64,000 bases of DNA, taken from Solirubrobacterales bacterium (GTDB lineage Bacteria; Actinomycetota; Thermoleophilia; Solirubrobacterales; 70-9). The stretch lies in contig SHVA01000006.1 of assembly GCA_009691195.1 (NCBI GenBank), positions 24,854-88,853 of the forward strand, in the 5' to 3' direction. How positions within the stretch are numbered: the stretch's first letter is position 1; every line of letters begins with the position of its first letter. The notes beneath the pieces were generated by a model, which made no database searches, was not told the origin of the DNA, and saw nothing but the letters and a program-made list of their open reading frames with translations. This document shows positions 1-8,560 of the stretch, piece after piece. Both the position numbers and the translations under genes were made by a program.

Positions 1-896
1 TGTATCGCCGTCAGGTGCGCCGCCGCAGGGCGGTTCTGCTGTTGCTGGTCGCGGTCTCGCTGACCCTGTTCAGCCTGTTCTTCCGGGAGGGCTCCTCCGG
101 GGGGCCGCTGCACGGTGTCCAGAGCGTCGTCGCCACGATCTTCAGCCCCTTCGAGGAGGTGACCGGGCGCGCCCTCAAGCCCGCCCGGGACATGATCAAC
201 TGGTTCGACGAGACCTTCGATGCCCGCGGTGAGAACGAGCGCCTGCGGGGTCAGGTGGGGGAGCTCCGCGACGAGCTCGCCCAGCGGCAGACCGAGCTGG
301 CGCAGCGAAAGGAGCTGGGCAAGCTCGACGCGCTCACCGGCGGCGGCGTGGTGCCGTCGGGGCAGGAGCCGGTGACGGCGCGCGTTATCGGGCGCTCGCC
401 GACCGTCTGGTACGCGACCGTGACCATCGACAAGGGCTCCAGCGCAGGGCTCGCCGTGGATGACCCGATCGTCACCGGCGACGGCCTCGCGGGCCGGGTC
501 AGCGCCGTGACCAGGGGCACCTCGCAGGTCACCCTGATCACCGACCCCGACAGCTCGGTCGCCGCCCGGGTGTTCCCGGGGGGCTCTACCGAGATTCCCG
601 CCGACGCTCCGACCGGAGTGGTCGAGGCGGCGGTGGGCGACCCGAAGGACCTGCAGCTCAACTTCGTCCAGCGGGGGCCCGACATCAACGAGGGCGACAC
701 GGTGGTGACGGCCGGCTTCAGCGTCGGCAACCTCGCCTCCCTGTTCCCGCCCGGCATCCCCATCGGCGAGATCACCGACAGCTCGCTCGAGGAGCAGCAG
801 GCCTACCAGCGGGTCCACCTGCGTGCCTACGCGGACCTGCGCGACATGGAGTTCGTCCAGGCGCTCGTGGATGCCGGCAAGGGGGATGGAGGGTGA
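1..896 (+). CDS. mreC: MreC, rod shape-determining protein (5' end at window edge)
   Basis: MreC is a bitopic scaffold protein that links cytoplasmic MreB to periplasmic cell-wall synthases during elongation. A GTG at 15 opens a 293-residue protein, but the frame stays open to the window edge and bases 1-2 are TG, so an ATG or GTG starting one base outside the window is likely. The N-terminus is Arg-rich, followed by one membrane helix (about residues 6-25 from the GTG), a coiled coil (about 70-105) and a beta-rich MreC domain (about 115-290). The stop overlaps the mreD GTG by four bases. It is the first visible gene of mreC-mreD-mrdA-rodA; mreB presumably lies upstream, out of view. Confidence 0.93.
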   Translation, partial: YRRQVRRRRAVLLLLVAVSLTLFSLFFREGSSGGPLHGVQSVVATIFSPFEEVTGRALKPARDMINWFDETFDARGENERLRGQVGELRDELAQRQTELAQRKELGKLDALTGGGVVPSGQEPVTARVIGRSPTVWYATVTIDKGSSAGLAVDDPIVTGDGLAGRVSAVTRGTSQVTLITDPDSSVAARVFPGGSTEIPADAPTGVVEAAVGDPKDLQLNFVQRGPDINEGDTVVTAGFSVGNLASLFPPGIPIGEITDSSLEEQQAYQRVHLRAYADLRDMEFVQALVDAGKGDGG

Positions 897-1450
897 TCCT
901 CACCCCCCGGATCGTGATCAGGCTGGTGCTGCTGGGCGTGCTGACCGTGCTCGTCCAGATCTCCTTCTTCGGCAGGCTCAGCCTGATCGGGGCCAGCCCC
1001 GACGTGACCCCGCTGGTGGTGATGACGATCGGCCTGCTCGGGGGCACGGTCTCGGGCGCCGTTGCCGGGTTCGGCATCGGCCTGTTGCTCGATTGCCTCC
1101 TTTTGCAGACGATGGGGGCCTCGGGCCTCGCCCTGCTGGGCGTCGGCTACATCTCCGGGCGCTACCGCGAGGGCTTCGGGCGCCCACGCAAGAGCGCTGT
1201 CGCTCTGCTCGGTGGGGGCCTCACAATGTTCTATGTGACCGCTTTCGGCGCAATTCAGATCGGCCTCGGGGTCGAGGCCGACGTCAGCGCCCTGGTGATT
1301 CGGGACGCGATCGTGAAGTCGGTGCTGGGCGGGCTGCTCGCGGTCCCGGTCTACCTGGGAATCCGCCTGCTTCTGCGCCCCGCCCTGATCGACGACAGGC
1401 CCTCGGCGCGCCGCCCCTTCGCGCCGAGGCCGCTTGATGAGCGGAGCTGA
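893..1450 (+). CDS. mreD: MreD, rod shape-determining membrane protein
   Basis: A 185-residue, almost entirely hydrophobic protein with about five predicted membrane helices, the usual size and character of MreD. The GTG start lies inside the mreC stop (GTGA overlap), which implies translational coupling. Sequence conservation in this family is weak, so the call rests on size, topology and position between mreC and a class B penicillin-binding protein. The C-terminal Arg/Pro-rich tail overlaps the start of mrdA by about 14 bases. Inferred role: the membrane partner of MreC in the elongasome. Confidence 0.88.
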   Translation: MILTPRIVIRLVLLGVLTVLVQISFFGRLSLIGASPDVTPLVVMTIGLLGGTVSGAVAGFGIGLLLDCLLLQTMGASGLALLGVGYISGRYREGFGRPRKSAVALLGGGLTMFYVTAFGAIQIGLGVEADVSALVIRDAIVKSVLGGLLAVPVYLGIRLLLRPALIDDRPSARRPFAPRPLDERS

Positions 1451-3353
1451 GGTGTACCTCCACCGCCCCGACCAGGAGCCGCCTCGGATGACCTCGCAGT
1501 TCACGCTACGGGTGGCGATCTTCACCGGCCTCGTGATCGCCGTCTTCTCGATCATCTTCCTGCGGCTCTGGTACCTCGAGGTCCTCTCGGGTGACCACTA
1601 CGAGCAGCTGGCCCGGGATAACCGCGTCCGCGAGGTCAGGGTGCCGGCTCCCCGCGGCGACATCCTCGATCGTGACGGCAAGGTGCTTGTGGAGAACCGC
1701 TCCGACCTGGCCCTTCAGATAACCCCGCAGGACCTGCCCAAGCGCCCCGCAGAGCGGGCCGCGCTGCTGCGGCGGCTGGGCGAAGTCGTCGGGATCACGC
1801 CTCAGCAGATCGAGGCCAAGCTCGCCGAGCAGGAGGTGCGCCTGCCCAACAGCCCGGCGATCATCCGCCAGGGCCTCGGCAGCCAGAAGCTGTTCTACCT
1901 GCGGGAGAACCGCACCCGCTTCCCCGGCGTCAACGTCGAGCGGATCTTCGTCCGCGACTATCGGCAGAGCTCACTCGCGGCGCACCTGCTCGGCAACGTC
2001 GGCGAGGTCAACGCCAAGCAGCTCGAGGAGCCCCGCTACCAGACCCTCCAGCAGGGCGACGTCGTCGGCCAGTCCGGGATCGAGTACGAGTACGACCGCT
2101 TCCTCAGGGGCAGGCCGGGGGAGCAGCGCCTCCAGTTCGACGCCCTCGGGCGCCCCAAGGGCCAGCTCGGCAACACGCCGGCGCGCGCGGGGGAGAACGT
2201 CAGGCTGACGATCGACTCCGACCTCCAGGCGACCGGTGAGGCGGCGCTGGGCTCGTTCGGGCTTCCCGGCGCCTTCGTCGCGATGGACGTGGAGACGGGC
2301 GAGGTGCTGGCGCTGGGCTCGACGCCCAGCTTCGACCCGACCTTCTACACCAAGCCCCACACCCAGGCCGAGTACAAGGCGTTCGCAGATCGAAAGGACG
2401 ACCCGTTCACCGACCGGGCGACCCAGAGCGGCTACCCGACGGGCTCGACCTTCAAGGCGATCACCGCGACCGCCGCGCTCGAGGACGGCCTGATCACCCC
2501 CGAGGAGATCGTGGACGACACCGGCGCCCTCAAGGTGGACACGATCACCTTCAAGAACGCGGGCGACGCCGTCAACGGGCCGATCAACATGAGCGACGCG
2601 CTCAAGGTCTCATCCGACGTCTACTTCTACAAGCTCGGCCTCGAGGCGCCCACCGAGGGCAACCACGGCGCGATCCAGGACTGGGCACGCAAGCTCGGGC
2701 TCGGCGAGCCGACCGGGATCGACCTGCCGGACGAGAGCACCGGCCTGGTGCCGACGCCCGTTTGGCGCAACAAGGCCTTCCGCAACCGCGACCCGGACTG
2801 CTCTCTGTGCATCGACCGGCCCTGGACGGCCGGCGACAACATCAACCTCTCGGTCGGCCAGGGCGACCTCCAGGCCGACCCGCTCCAGATGGCGGTCGCC
2901 TATGCCGCGATCGCCAACGGCGGCACCGTGCTGCGACCGCACCTCGCCGAAAGGGTCGAGAGCGTCACCGGCGAAGTCCTGCAGGAGGTACGGCCGGCGC
3001 CCAAGCGCAACGTCGACATCTCCAAGGACACGCAATCCACGATCCTGGGCGGCCTCAGCCGCGCGGCGCAGGAGCCAGGAGGGACCTCCTACCCGGTGTT
3101 CGGCAACTTCCCGATCGGGGTCGCCGGCAAGACGGGCACCGCCGAGCGCGGCGAGCTCCCCGACCAGTCGTGGTACATGGCCCTCGCTCCCTACCCGAAT
3201 CCGAAGATCGTGGTGGCCGTCACGGTGGAGCGCGGGGGATTCGGCGTCAACAGCGCCGCACCGATCGCGGCACGCATGCTGGAGAGCTATTTCAAGGTCA
3301 AACAGACCCCTCCGGCCGCATCGCCTGATTCCGCCTCTACCCTCACGGAGTGA
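1437..3353 (+). CDS. mrdA: Penicillin-binding protein 2 (peptidoglycan transpeptidase)
   Basis: Class B PBP that cross-links peptidoglycan during lateral growth together with RodA. It has a short cytoplasmic N-terminus, one membrane anchor (about residues 23-45), a pedestal domain and a C-terminal transpeptidase. The catalytic SxxK is in TGSTFKAIT (Ser near 337), the SxN-equivalent is SSD in KVSSDVYFY, and the KTG triad is in AGKTGTAE (Lys near 565). It is about 638 residues, normal for the family. ATG 1437 is preferred; a TTG at 1434 and a later ATG at 1488 (MTSQFTLRV) are possible. The gene overlaps mreD and rodA, so it is part of the mre operon. Confidence 0.94.
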   Translation: MSGAEVYLHRPDQEPPRMTSQFTLRVAIFTGLVIAVFSIIFLRLWYLEVLSGDHYEQLARDNRVREVRVPAPRGDILDRDGKVLVENRSDLALQITPQDLPKRPAERAALLRRLGEVVGITPQQIEAKLAEQEVRLPNSPAIIRQGLGSQKLFYLRENRTRFPGVNVERIFVRDYRQSSLAAHLLGNVGEVNAKQLEEPRYQTLQQGDVVGQSGIEYEYDRFLRGRPGEQRLQFDALGRPKGQLGNTPARAGENVRLTIDSDLQATGEAALGSFGLPGAFVAMDVETGEVLALGSTPSFDPTFYTKPHTQAEYKAFADRKDDPFTDRATQSGYPTGSTFKAITATAALEDGLITPEEIVDDTGALKVDTITFKNAGDAVNGPINMSDALKVSSDVYFYKLGLEAPTEGNHGAIQDWARKLGLGEPTGIDLPDESTGLVPTPVWRNKAFRNRDPDCSLCIDRPWTAGDNINLSVGQGDLQADPLQMAVAYAAIANGGTVLRPHLAERVESVTGEVLQEVRPAPKRNVDISKDTQSTILGGLSRAAQEPGGTSYPVFGNFPIGVAGKTGTAERGELPDQSWYMALAPYPNPKIVVAVTVERGGFGVNSAAPIAARMLESYFKVKQTPPAASPDSASTLTE

Positions 3354-4564
3354 TGGCGACCGCCCGCTCACGCCCACTGGGCTTCTCCGCACGCCGTTCA
3401 GGCGTGTTGGAGCGGCTCAACATCCCCCACATGGATGGGGTCCTGGTCGGCTCCGCCCTGGGGCTGATCGCCTTCAGCGTCTTCACGCTGGCCAGCGTGA
3501 CCCAGGACGACATCCCCGGGCAGCCCTTTTTCTTCGTCATCCGGCAGAGCGCCTATGCGCTGGTCGGAGTCGCGCTGATGCTCGCGATCGCCCGCGTCGA
3601 CTACTCGCGCTTTCGCGAGCTGCGCGTCGGCATCTACTCGTTCATGGTGGCGACCATCTGCTTCGTGCTGGCCTTCGGCGCCGCGGCGGGCGGTGCACGC
3701 CGCTGGATCGAGCTCCCCTACTTCCGCTTCCAGCCCTCCGAGCTCGCCAAGTTGCTGTTGATCGTCTCGCTCGCTGCGTTCGTGATCGAGCGCACTCGTG
3801 GCGGGAGGGATCTGCGGCAGACGGCCCGGATGCTGGCGCTCGGTTTGGCGCCGGCCGCACTTGTCTTCCTACAACCTGACCTCGGCACGGGCATCGTGTT
3901 GATGGTCATCACACTCGCGGTTCTGTTCATCGCCGGAGTGCCGTGGTCTCATTTCGCGGCCACGGCGGGCGTGGCGACGGTTGTCGCCCTGCTCACCTTC
4001 GTGGTGGCGCCGACCTTTGGGGTCCCGCTGCTTCGCGGCTATCAGGAGGAGCGCTTGACGAGCTTCCTGAATCCGAGCGATGAGGACGCGGGAAGCTCGA
4101 GCTACCAGATCAATCAGGCCCTGATCGCAGTCGGCTCCGGAGGCAAGACCGGACGTGGTGACCAGGCGACCCAGACTGATCTGAACTTCCTACCCGAACG
4201 GCACACGGACTTCGTGTTCGCCGTCGTCGGGGAGCGCTTCGGGTTTCTCGGAGCCGCGTTCGTACTGTCCCTCTACGCCCTGCTGATCTGGCGGGCGCTG
4301 CGTATCTTGACGCTCTCGAAGAACTTGTATGGAACCTTGATCGCGGGCGGCATAGTCGCCATGGTCATGTTCCAGGTCTTCGTCAACGTCGGCATGAACC
4401 TAGGTCTCATGCCGGTGACCGGGATCACCCTCCCACTGATGAGCTATGGAGGCTCGTCGGTGCTGGTGACCTTCATGGCGATCGGCCTCTTACAGAGCAT
4501 TCATGTGCAGTCGCGACTTGCATCCGCGCGCAGCGGCAGGGCAGAAGTACCACTGTTGCGCTGA
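3350..4564 (+). CDS. rodA: RodA, SEDS-family peptidoglycan glycosyltransferase
   Basis: SEDS-family polymerase that extends glycan strands from lipid II, paired with PBP2. The protein is about 404 residues with around ten membrane helices. Family-typical segments are QPDLGTGIVLMVI in the middle, the extracellular loop around QTDLNFLPERHTDF, and VGMNLGLMPVTGITLPLMSYGGSS near the C-terminus in part (the GITLPLMSYGGSS stretch is the SEDS signature). Start codons GTG 3350 and ATG 3353 are adjacent and both overlap the mrdA stop. Proximity to mreCD makes RodA more likely than FtsW or SpoVE. Confidence 0.93.
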   Translation: MMATARSRPLGFSARRSGVLERLNIPHMDGVLVGSALGLIAFSVFTLASVTQDDIPGQPFFFVIRQSAYALVGVALMLAIARVDYSRFRELRVGIYSFMVATICFVLAFGAAAGGARRWIELPYFRFQPSELAKLLLIVSLAAFVIERTRGGRDLRQTARMLALGLAPAALVFLQPDLGTGIVLMVITLAVLFIAGVPWSHFAATAGVATVVALLTFVVAPTFGVPLLRGYQEERLTSFLNPSDEDAGSSSYQINQALIAVGSGGKTGRGDQATQTDLNFLPERHTDFVFAVVGERFGFLGAAFVLSLYALLIWRALRILTLSKNLYGTLIAGGIVAMVMFQVFVNVGMNLGLMPVTGITLPLMSYGGSSVLVTFMAIGLLQSIHVQSRLASARSGRAEVPLLR

Positions 4565-4576
4565 GCGCGAATAAAA

Positions 4577-4649
4577 GACGACATCAGACGCCAAGCGGCA
4601 GGCGGCCGGGCATGCGCCCGGGCTTGACGCCTGCGCGGGCAATGTCGTC
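4577..4649 (+). promoter_or_regulatory. Structured 5' leader of rng: three nested inverted repeats
   Basis: The 112 bases between rodA and rng contain three perfectly nested inverted repeats: GACGACAT (4577-4584) with ATGTCGTC (4642-4649), GCAGGCG (4598-4604) with CGCCTGC (4628-4634), and CCGGGC (4606-4611) with GCCCGG (4616-4621) around an ATGC loop. The structure ends about 15 bases before the AAAGGA ribosome site of rng. It could be a cis-regulatory hairpin or a terminator of the mre operon; no T-run follows. Confidence 0.6.
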
Positions 4650-4676
4650 CTGCGCGCCGGTGCGGAAAGGAAATAC

Positions 4677-6551
4677 ATGAGAAAGACAATTCTCGTCAGC
4701 GTTGACCGGGGTGAGACCCGGGTCTCCGTACTCGAGGCAAAGGGAAAGCCCCCGGAGCGCAAGGGCCGCCGAAAGAAGGCCGCCCCGGGGCCGGACTGGA
4801 AGGTTGCGGAGCTCTACGTCGAGCGTCGCGGCCGCCGTTCGATCGTCGGCAACATCTACAAGGGCCGGGTGGACAACGTGCTTCCCGGAATGGAGGCCGC
4901 GTTCGTTGACTTCGGCCTCGAGCGAAACGGGTTCCTGCACGTGGACGAGATCGTCCCCGCCGACGGCAGCGCCGCGCCCAAGCGCGGCCGCGGCCGAGGC
5001 CGGCGGATCGACGAGCTGCTCAAGTCCGGGCAGGAGATCGTCGTCCAGGTGGTCAAGGACCCCCTGAAGACGAAGGGGGCGAGGCTCTCGATGAACCTGT
5101 CGATCGCCGGCCGCTACCTCGTCTACATGCCCCAGGGAGGCGGGGTCGGAGTCTCCAAGCGGGTTCCCGACAAGGAGCGCACCCGTTTGCGCAAGTTGAT
5201 CGAGAACCTCGACGTCGGCGGCGGAGGCGTGATCGTTCGCACCGCCGCCCAGGGCGGCCAGAAGGAGGACTTCAAGCGGGAGATCGCCTACCTGCACCGC
5301 CTCGCCGAGGTCGTCGGGCGCCGCGCCAATGACGCCGAGATCGGGACCATGATCTTCCAGGAGGCCGATCTCTCCGTCCGGGTGATCCGTGACGTCCTGG
5401 TGGAGGAGTTCGAGGCGGCGATCCTCGACGACCAGAAGCAGTACGAGCGGGTGGCCAGCTTCCTGCAGCGGACTGCGCCCGAGCTCGAGAAGAGCGTCGA
5501 GCTCTACGACCGCACCAAGGAGCCCCTGTTCGACAAGTGGGGCGCCGAGGAGGCCTTCAACTCGGTGCTGTCGCGCCGGGTCGAGCTCCCCTCGGGCGGC
5601 TATCTGATCATCGACTATGCCGAGGCGCTGACCGTGATCGACATCAACACCGGCAGCTTCACCGGCCGCGGCAAGGGCCGGCTCGAGGACACGATCACCA
5701 AGGTCAACGTCGAGGCCGCCGAGGAGGTGGTGCGCCAGCTCCGCATGCGCGACATCGGCGGGATCATCGTGATCGACTTCATCGACATGGCCCGGGCACG
5801 CAACCGGGACCAGGTCCTGAAGACGCTGCGCAAGGCGCTGGACGAGGACCGGACCAAGACCTATGTGGTCGAGGTCTCGCCGCTGGGCCTGGTCGAGATG
5901 ACCCGGCAGAACGTCACCGACGGCGTGCGGGAGATCCTGACCAAGCGCTGCCCCGTCTGCGACGGCGAGGGAGTCGTCTCCTCCGAGGAGACGGTGGCGA
6001 TCGAGATCGTGCGAAAGCTGCGCGAGGTGGTCGCCGAGCAGCCCGACCCCGAGGCCTTCCTGGTCCGGGTCAACCCACGGGTGGCCGGCGAGCTGATGCA
6101 CGAGGGGTCGGGCCTGACCGAGCTCGAGGAGAGCGCCGGCAAGCGCTTTCACTTCGAGGGTGGCGACGTGCTGCCGCTCGACACCTTCGCGGTGGTCGAG
6201 ACCGGCGGGCGCGAGGAGATCGAGGAGCGAGCGCTGCCATTCAAGGTCGGCGACGAGGTCCTGGTCACGATCGAGGAGCCGCACATGTACAACGCCGAAG
6301 ACGCTGTGGCGAGGGTCGAGGCCTACATCGTCAGCGTCACCGGCGGCGGCGGACACGTAGGCGAGCGGCGGATGGTCCGGATCGAGGACGTAGGACGCTC
6401 ATCGGCGACCGCGAGCCTGCTCGACGACGGCAACGGGGCGGGTGGGGACGGCTCCGCCAAGCAGCTAGAATCCGCGTCCGCCGGTGGGCGCAGGCGCCGT
6501 GGCAGCAGGGGCGGCAAGAAGCGCTCTGGAGCCGGCGACAAGAGCTCCTGA
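4677..6551 (+). CDS. rng: Ribonuclease E/G family endoribonuclease with C-terminal TRAM-like domain
   Basis: Endoribonuclease for mRNA decay and rRNA or tRNA processing. In order: an embedded S1 domain (about 55-145, with YKGRVDNVLPGMEAAFVDFG), the 5'-sensor/RNase H-like region, the DNase I-like catalytic part with VIDINTGSF (near 322) and IIVIDFIDMA (near 363), and the zinc-link cysteines CPVC (near 425). After the catalytic core, residues about 519-585 (KVGDEVLVTIEEP to EDVGRSSATASLL) look like a TRAM RNA-binding domain, then a basic Gly/Arg/Lys tail. ATG 4677 has an AAAGGA site. The neighbouring rplU-rpmA-obg is the classical arrangement. Confidence 0.93.
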   Translation: MRKTILVSVDRGETRVSVLEAKGKPPERKGRRKKAAPGPDWKVAELYVERRGRRSIVGNIYKGRVDNVLPGMEAAFVDFGLERNGFLHVDEIVPADGSAAPKRGRGRGRRIDELLKSGQEIVVQVVKDPLKTKGARLSMNLSIAGRYLVYMPQGGGVGVSKRVPDKERTRLRKLIENLDVGGGGVIVRTAAQGGQKEDFKREIAYLHRLAEVVGRRANDAEIGTMIFQEADLSVRVIRDVLVEEFEAAILDDQKQYERVASFLQRTAPELEKSVELYDRTKEPLFDKWGAEEAFNSVLSRRVELPSGGYLIIDYAEALTVIDINTGSFTGRGKGRLEDTITKVNVEAAEEVVRQLRMRDIGGIIVIDFIDMARARNRDQVLKTLRKALDEDRTKTYVVEVSPLGLVEMTRQNVTDGVREILTKRCPVCDGEGVVSSEETVAIEIVRKLREVVAEQPDPEAFLVRVNPRVAGELMHEGSGLTELEESAGKRFHFEGGDVLPLDTFAVVETGGREEIEERALPFKVGDEVLVTIEEPHMYNAEDAVARVEAYIVSVTGGGGHVGERRMVRIEDVGRSSATASLLDDGNGAGGDGSAKQLESASAGGRRRRGSRGGKKRSGAGDKSS

Positions 6552-6572
6552 CGGTGAATAGGACATGACGAG

Positions 6573-6941
6573 ATGACCACCTACGCAGTCGTAGAAACCG
6601 GCGGTAAGCAGTACCGCGTCGAGAAGGGCACAGAGCTGCTCGTCGACAGGCTGCCCGAAGACGAGGGCGCCAAGGTGGCGCTGCGGCCCGTCATGTTCCG
6701 CGACGGCGACGTGGTCACCGGCAAGGACCTCGACAAGGTCAAGGTTGAGGCGAAGATCGCCGAGCACCTTCGGGGCCCGAAGATCCGCGTTTTCAAGTAC
6801 AAGGCGAAGAAGGGCTACCGCAAGCGCCAGGGCCACCGCTCCGAGTTGACCCGGCTCGAGGTCACCGACCTGAAGATGCTCTCGCGCAAGCCCGCAGCCA
6901 AGACCGCAGCCAAGGACGAGGAGGCGGACGATGGCTCATAA
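6573..6941 (+). CDS. rplU: 50S ribosomal protein L21
   Basis: Structural protein of the large ribosomal subunit that binds 23S rRNA. The N-terminus [18 protein letters not shown] and the [20 protein letters not shown] stretch are diagnostic of L21. At 122 residues it is about 20 longer than the usual 103, because of an Ala/Lys/Asp/Glu-rich C-terminal tail ([14 protein letters not shown]) that also encodes the overlap with rpmA. It lies 21 bases downstream of rng and is probably co-transcribed with it. Confidence 0.97.
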   Translation: MTTYAVVETGGKQYRVEKGTELLVDRLPEDEGAKVALRPVMFRDGDVVTGKDLDKVKVEAKIAEHLRGPKIRVFKYKAKKGYRKRQGHRSELTRLEVTDLKMLSRKPAAKTAAKDEEADDGS

Positions 6942-7185
6942 GAAGGGCCTCGGCTCGAGCCGAAACGGCCGCGACTCCAAGCCGAAGTTCCTCGGCGTCA
7001 AGGTGTTCGCCGGCCAGGCGGTCAGCGGCGGCGAGATCATCGTCCGCCAGCGTGGCACCCGCTTTCGCCCTGGCGACGGCGTCGGGATCGGGCGCGACCA
7101 CACGATCTTCGCGACCCGCGAGGGCGTCGTCCAGTTCAACAGCGGCCGTCGCGGCCGCTCCATCTCGGTCGTCGACTCCGAGTAG
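6931..7185 (+). CDS. rpmA: 50S ribosomal protein L27
   Basis: Large-subunit protein whose N-terminus reaches toward the peptidyl-transferase centre. The sequence [20 protein letters not shown] and the internal [20 protein letters not shown] are diagnostic; 84 residues is the normal length. No N-terminal cleavage extension like that of Firmicutes is seen. The ATG lies inside the last codons of rplU (an 11-base overlap), so the two proteins are translationally coupled. A strong hairpin follows the stop. Confidence 0.98.
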   Translation: MAHKKGLGSSRNGRDSKPKFLGVKVFAGQAVSGGEIIVRQRGTRFRPGDGVGIGRDHTIFATREGVVQFNSGRRGRSISVVDSE

Positions 7186-7190
7186 CACCG

Positions 7191-7210
7191 GCGGCGCCGC
7201 AGGGCGCCGC
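7191..7210 (+). terminator. GC-rich hairpin after rpmA
   Basis: GCGGCGCC (7191-7198) and GGCGCCGC (7203-7210) form a perfect 8-bp stem with a GCAG loop, five bases after the rpmA stop. Only a short TT follows, so this would be a U-poor terminator of the kind common in high-GC genomes. obg then starts from its own candidate promoter. Confidence 0.55.
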
Positions 7211-7238
7211 TTCCCGGGCCTGAGGGCTCGCGGCGTGG

Positions 7239-7244
7239 CATATT
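7239..7244 (+). promoter_or_regulatory. Candidate leaderless -10 element for obg (CATATT)
   Basis: CATATT ends six bases before the obg GTG at 7251, the same spacing as the TANNNT elements elsewhere in this window. There is no Shine-Dalgarno sequence between it and the start. The first base deviates from TANNNT. Confidence 0.35.
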
Positions 7245-7250
7245 CGCCGG

Positions 7251-8534
7251 GTGCTGTTCGACAAGGCGAGGGTCTTTGTGGAGGGCGGAGCCGGCGGCAG
7301 CGGGGTCGTCTCCTTTCGCCGTGAGGCCCACGTCCCGCGGGGCGGGCCCGACGGCGGCGATGGAGGCCACGGCGGCGACGTGATGGTCGTCTGCGACCCC
7401 TCCCGCCGCGACCTCTCGGCCCTGGGGCGCAGCAAGCACTTCCGCGGGGAGCGCGGCCACCACGGGGAGGGCAGCCAGCGCCACGGCGCCCGCGGCACCG
7501 AGCTTGAGCTGGCGGTGCCCCCGGGGACGGTGGTCACCGGGCTCGACGGGAGCGTCTCCGAGCTGCTCGCCGAGGGCCAGCGGGTCGTGGTCGCCAGGGG
7601 CGGGAGCGGCGGTCACGGCAACAAGCGCTTCGCGAACTCAACCCGGCAGGCGCCTCGGTTCGCCGAGCAGGGGCTGAAGGGCGAGTCGGGCTGGATCGAG
7701 CTGCAGCTGAAGCTGCTCGCCGACGCCGGCCTGGTCGGGCTCCCCAACGCCGGCAAGTCCTCGCTGCTCGCGCGCCTGACCCGGGCCGCCCCGAAGGTCG
7801 CCAACTACCCCTTCACGACACTCGAGCCCGCGCTCGGCACGCTCGACCTCGACGACCGCCAGGTGATCCTCGCCGACATCCCCGGCCTGATCGAGGGTGC
7901 CGCGGACGGTGCCGGCCTCGGGCACGAGTTCCTCGCCCACATCGAGCGCTGCCGGCTGCTGATCCAGCTGGTCGAGGTTGAGCCCGCCGAGGGCGACCCC
8001 GCCTCCAACTACGAGTCGGTTCGCCTCGAGCTCTCCTCATACGGCGGCGGCCTCGACCGGCTCCCCGAGTTGCTGGTCCTCTCCAAGATCGACCTGGTGC
8101 CCCCCGACCGCGCCGAGCAGCTCGTCGCCGAGTGGCGCAACCGTCTCGGCTCGGAGGCCCGAGTCCTCGCGATCTCCTCAGCGACCGGCGCCGGCCTCGA
8201 CGAGCTGCGGCGCGAGATAGTCAGGGCGCTGCCGGCCGACGCGCCCAGCGCCGCCGCCGCACCGGGGGAGTTCGAGGCCGAGCACCGCGTCTACCGGCCG
8301 GGGGAGGAGGAGGGCTTCGAGGTGGAGCCCGACGGCGAGGGGCGCTGGCGGGTCACCGGCCGCGGGATCGAGATGCTGGTCGAGCGCTTCGACCTCGGCA
8401 ACCACGAGGCCCTCGACTACCTGGAGGCCCGGCTCCGTGAGATCGGCGTGGTCGCCGAGCTGGAGCGCGCGGGCTTCGAGCGCGGCGACGAGGTCGTGAT
8501 CGGCGAGACCGAGTTCGACTTCGACCCGGCCTAG
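7251..8534 (+). CDS. obg: GTPase Obg (CgtA), ribosome assembly
   Basis: Essential GTPase involved in 50S assembly and the stringent or stress response. It has three domains: the glycine-rich Obg fold (about 1-158, many GGxGG turns), the G domain with P-loop GLPNAGKSS (near 163), switch II DIPGLIEGA and specificity motif SKID, and a C-terminal OCT domain (about 345-427), as in Gram-positive Obg proteins. At 427 residues it is normal. The GTG start gives the canonical LFDKARVFVEGGAGGSGVVS N-terminus (Met first). It sits between rpmA and proB as in many actinobacteria. Confidence 0.96.
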   Translation: MLFDKARVFVEGGAGGSGVVSFRREAHVPRGGPDGGDGGHGGDVMVVCDPSRRDLSALGRSKHFRGERGHHGEGSQRHGARGTELELAVPPGTVVTGLDGSVSELLAEGQRVVVARGGSGGHGNKRFANSTRQAPRFAEQGLKGESGWIELQLKLLADAGLVGLPNAGKSSLLARLTRAAPKVANYPFTTLEPALGTLDLDDRQVILADIPGLIEGAADGAGLGHEFLAHIERCRLLIQLVEVEPAEGDPASNYESVRLELSSYGGGLDRLPELLVLSKIDLVPPDRAEQLVAEWRNRLGSEARVLAISSATGAGLDELRREIVRALPADAPSAAAAPGEFEAEHRVYRPGEEEGFEVEPDGEGRWRVTGRGIEMLVERFDLGNHEALDYLEARLREIGVVAELERAGFERGDEVVIGETEFDFDPA

Positions 8535-8548
8535 GGCGCGCGCCTTCC

Positions 8549-8554
8549 TACACT
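8549..8554 (+). promoter_or_regulatory. Leaderless -10 element for proB (TACACT)
   Basis: TACACT (TANNNT type) ends six bases before the proB ATG at 8561; no ribosome site is present. Transcription starting 6-7 bases after the hexamer would begin at the start codon. Confidence 0.5.
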
Positions 8555-8560
8555 GGCGCC

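Noticed and set aside
4584..6356. A 590-codon minus-strand frame opposite rng
   Set aside because: Shadow of the RNase E/G gene: low-complexity Leu/Asp/His-rich translation without motifs.
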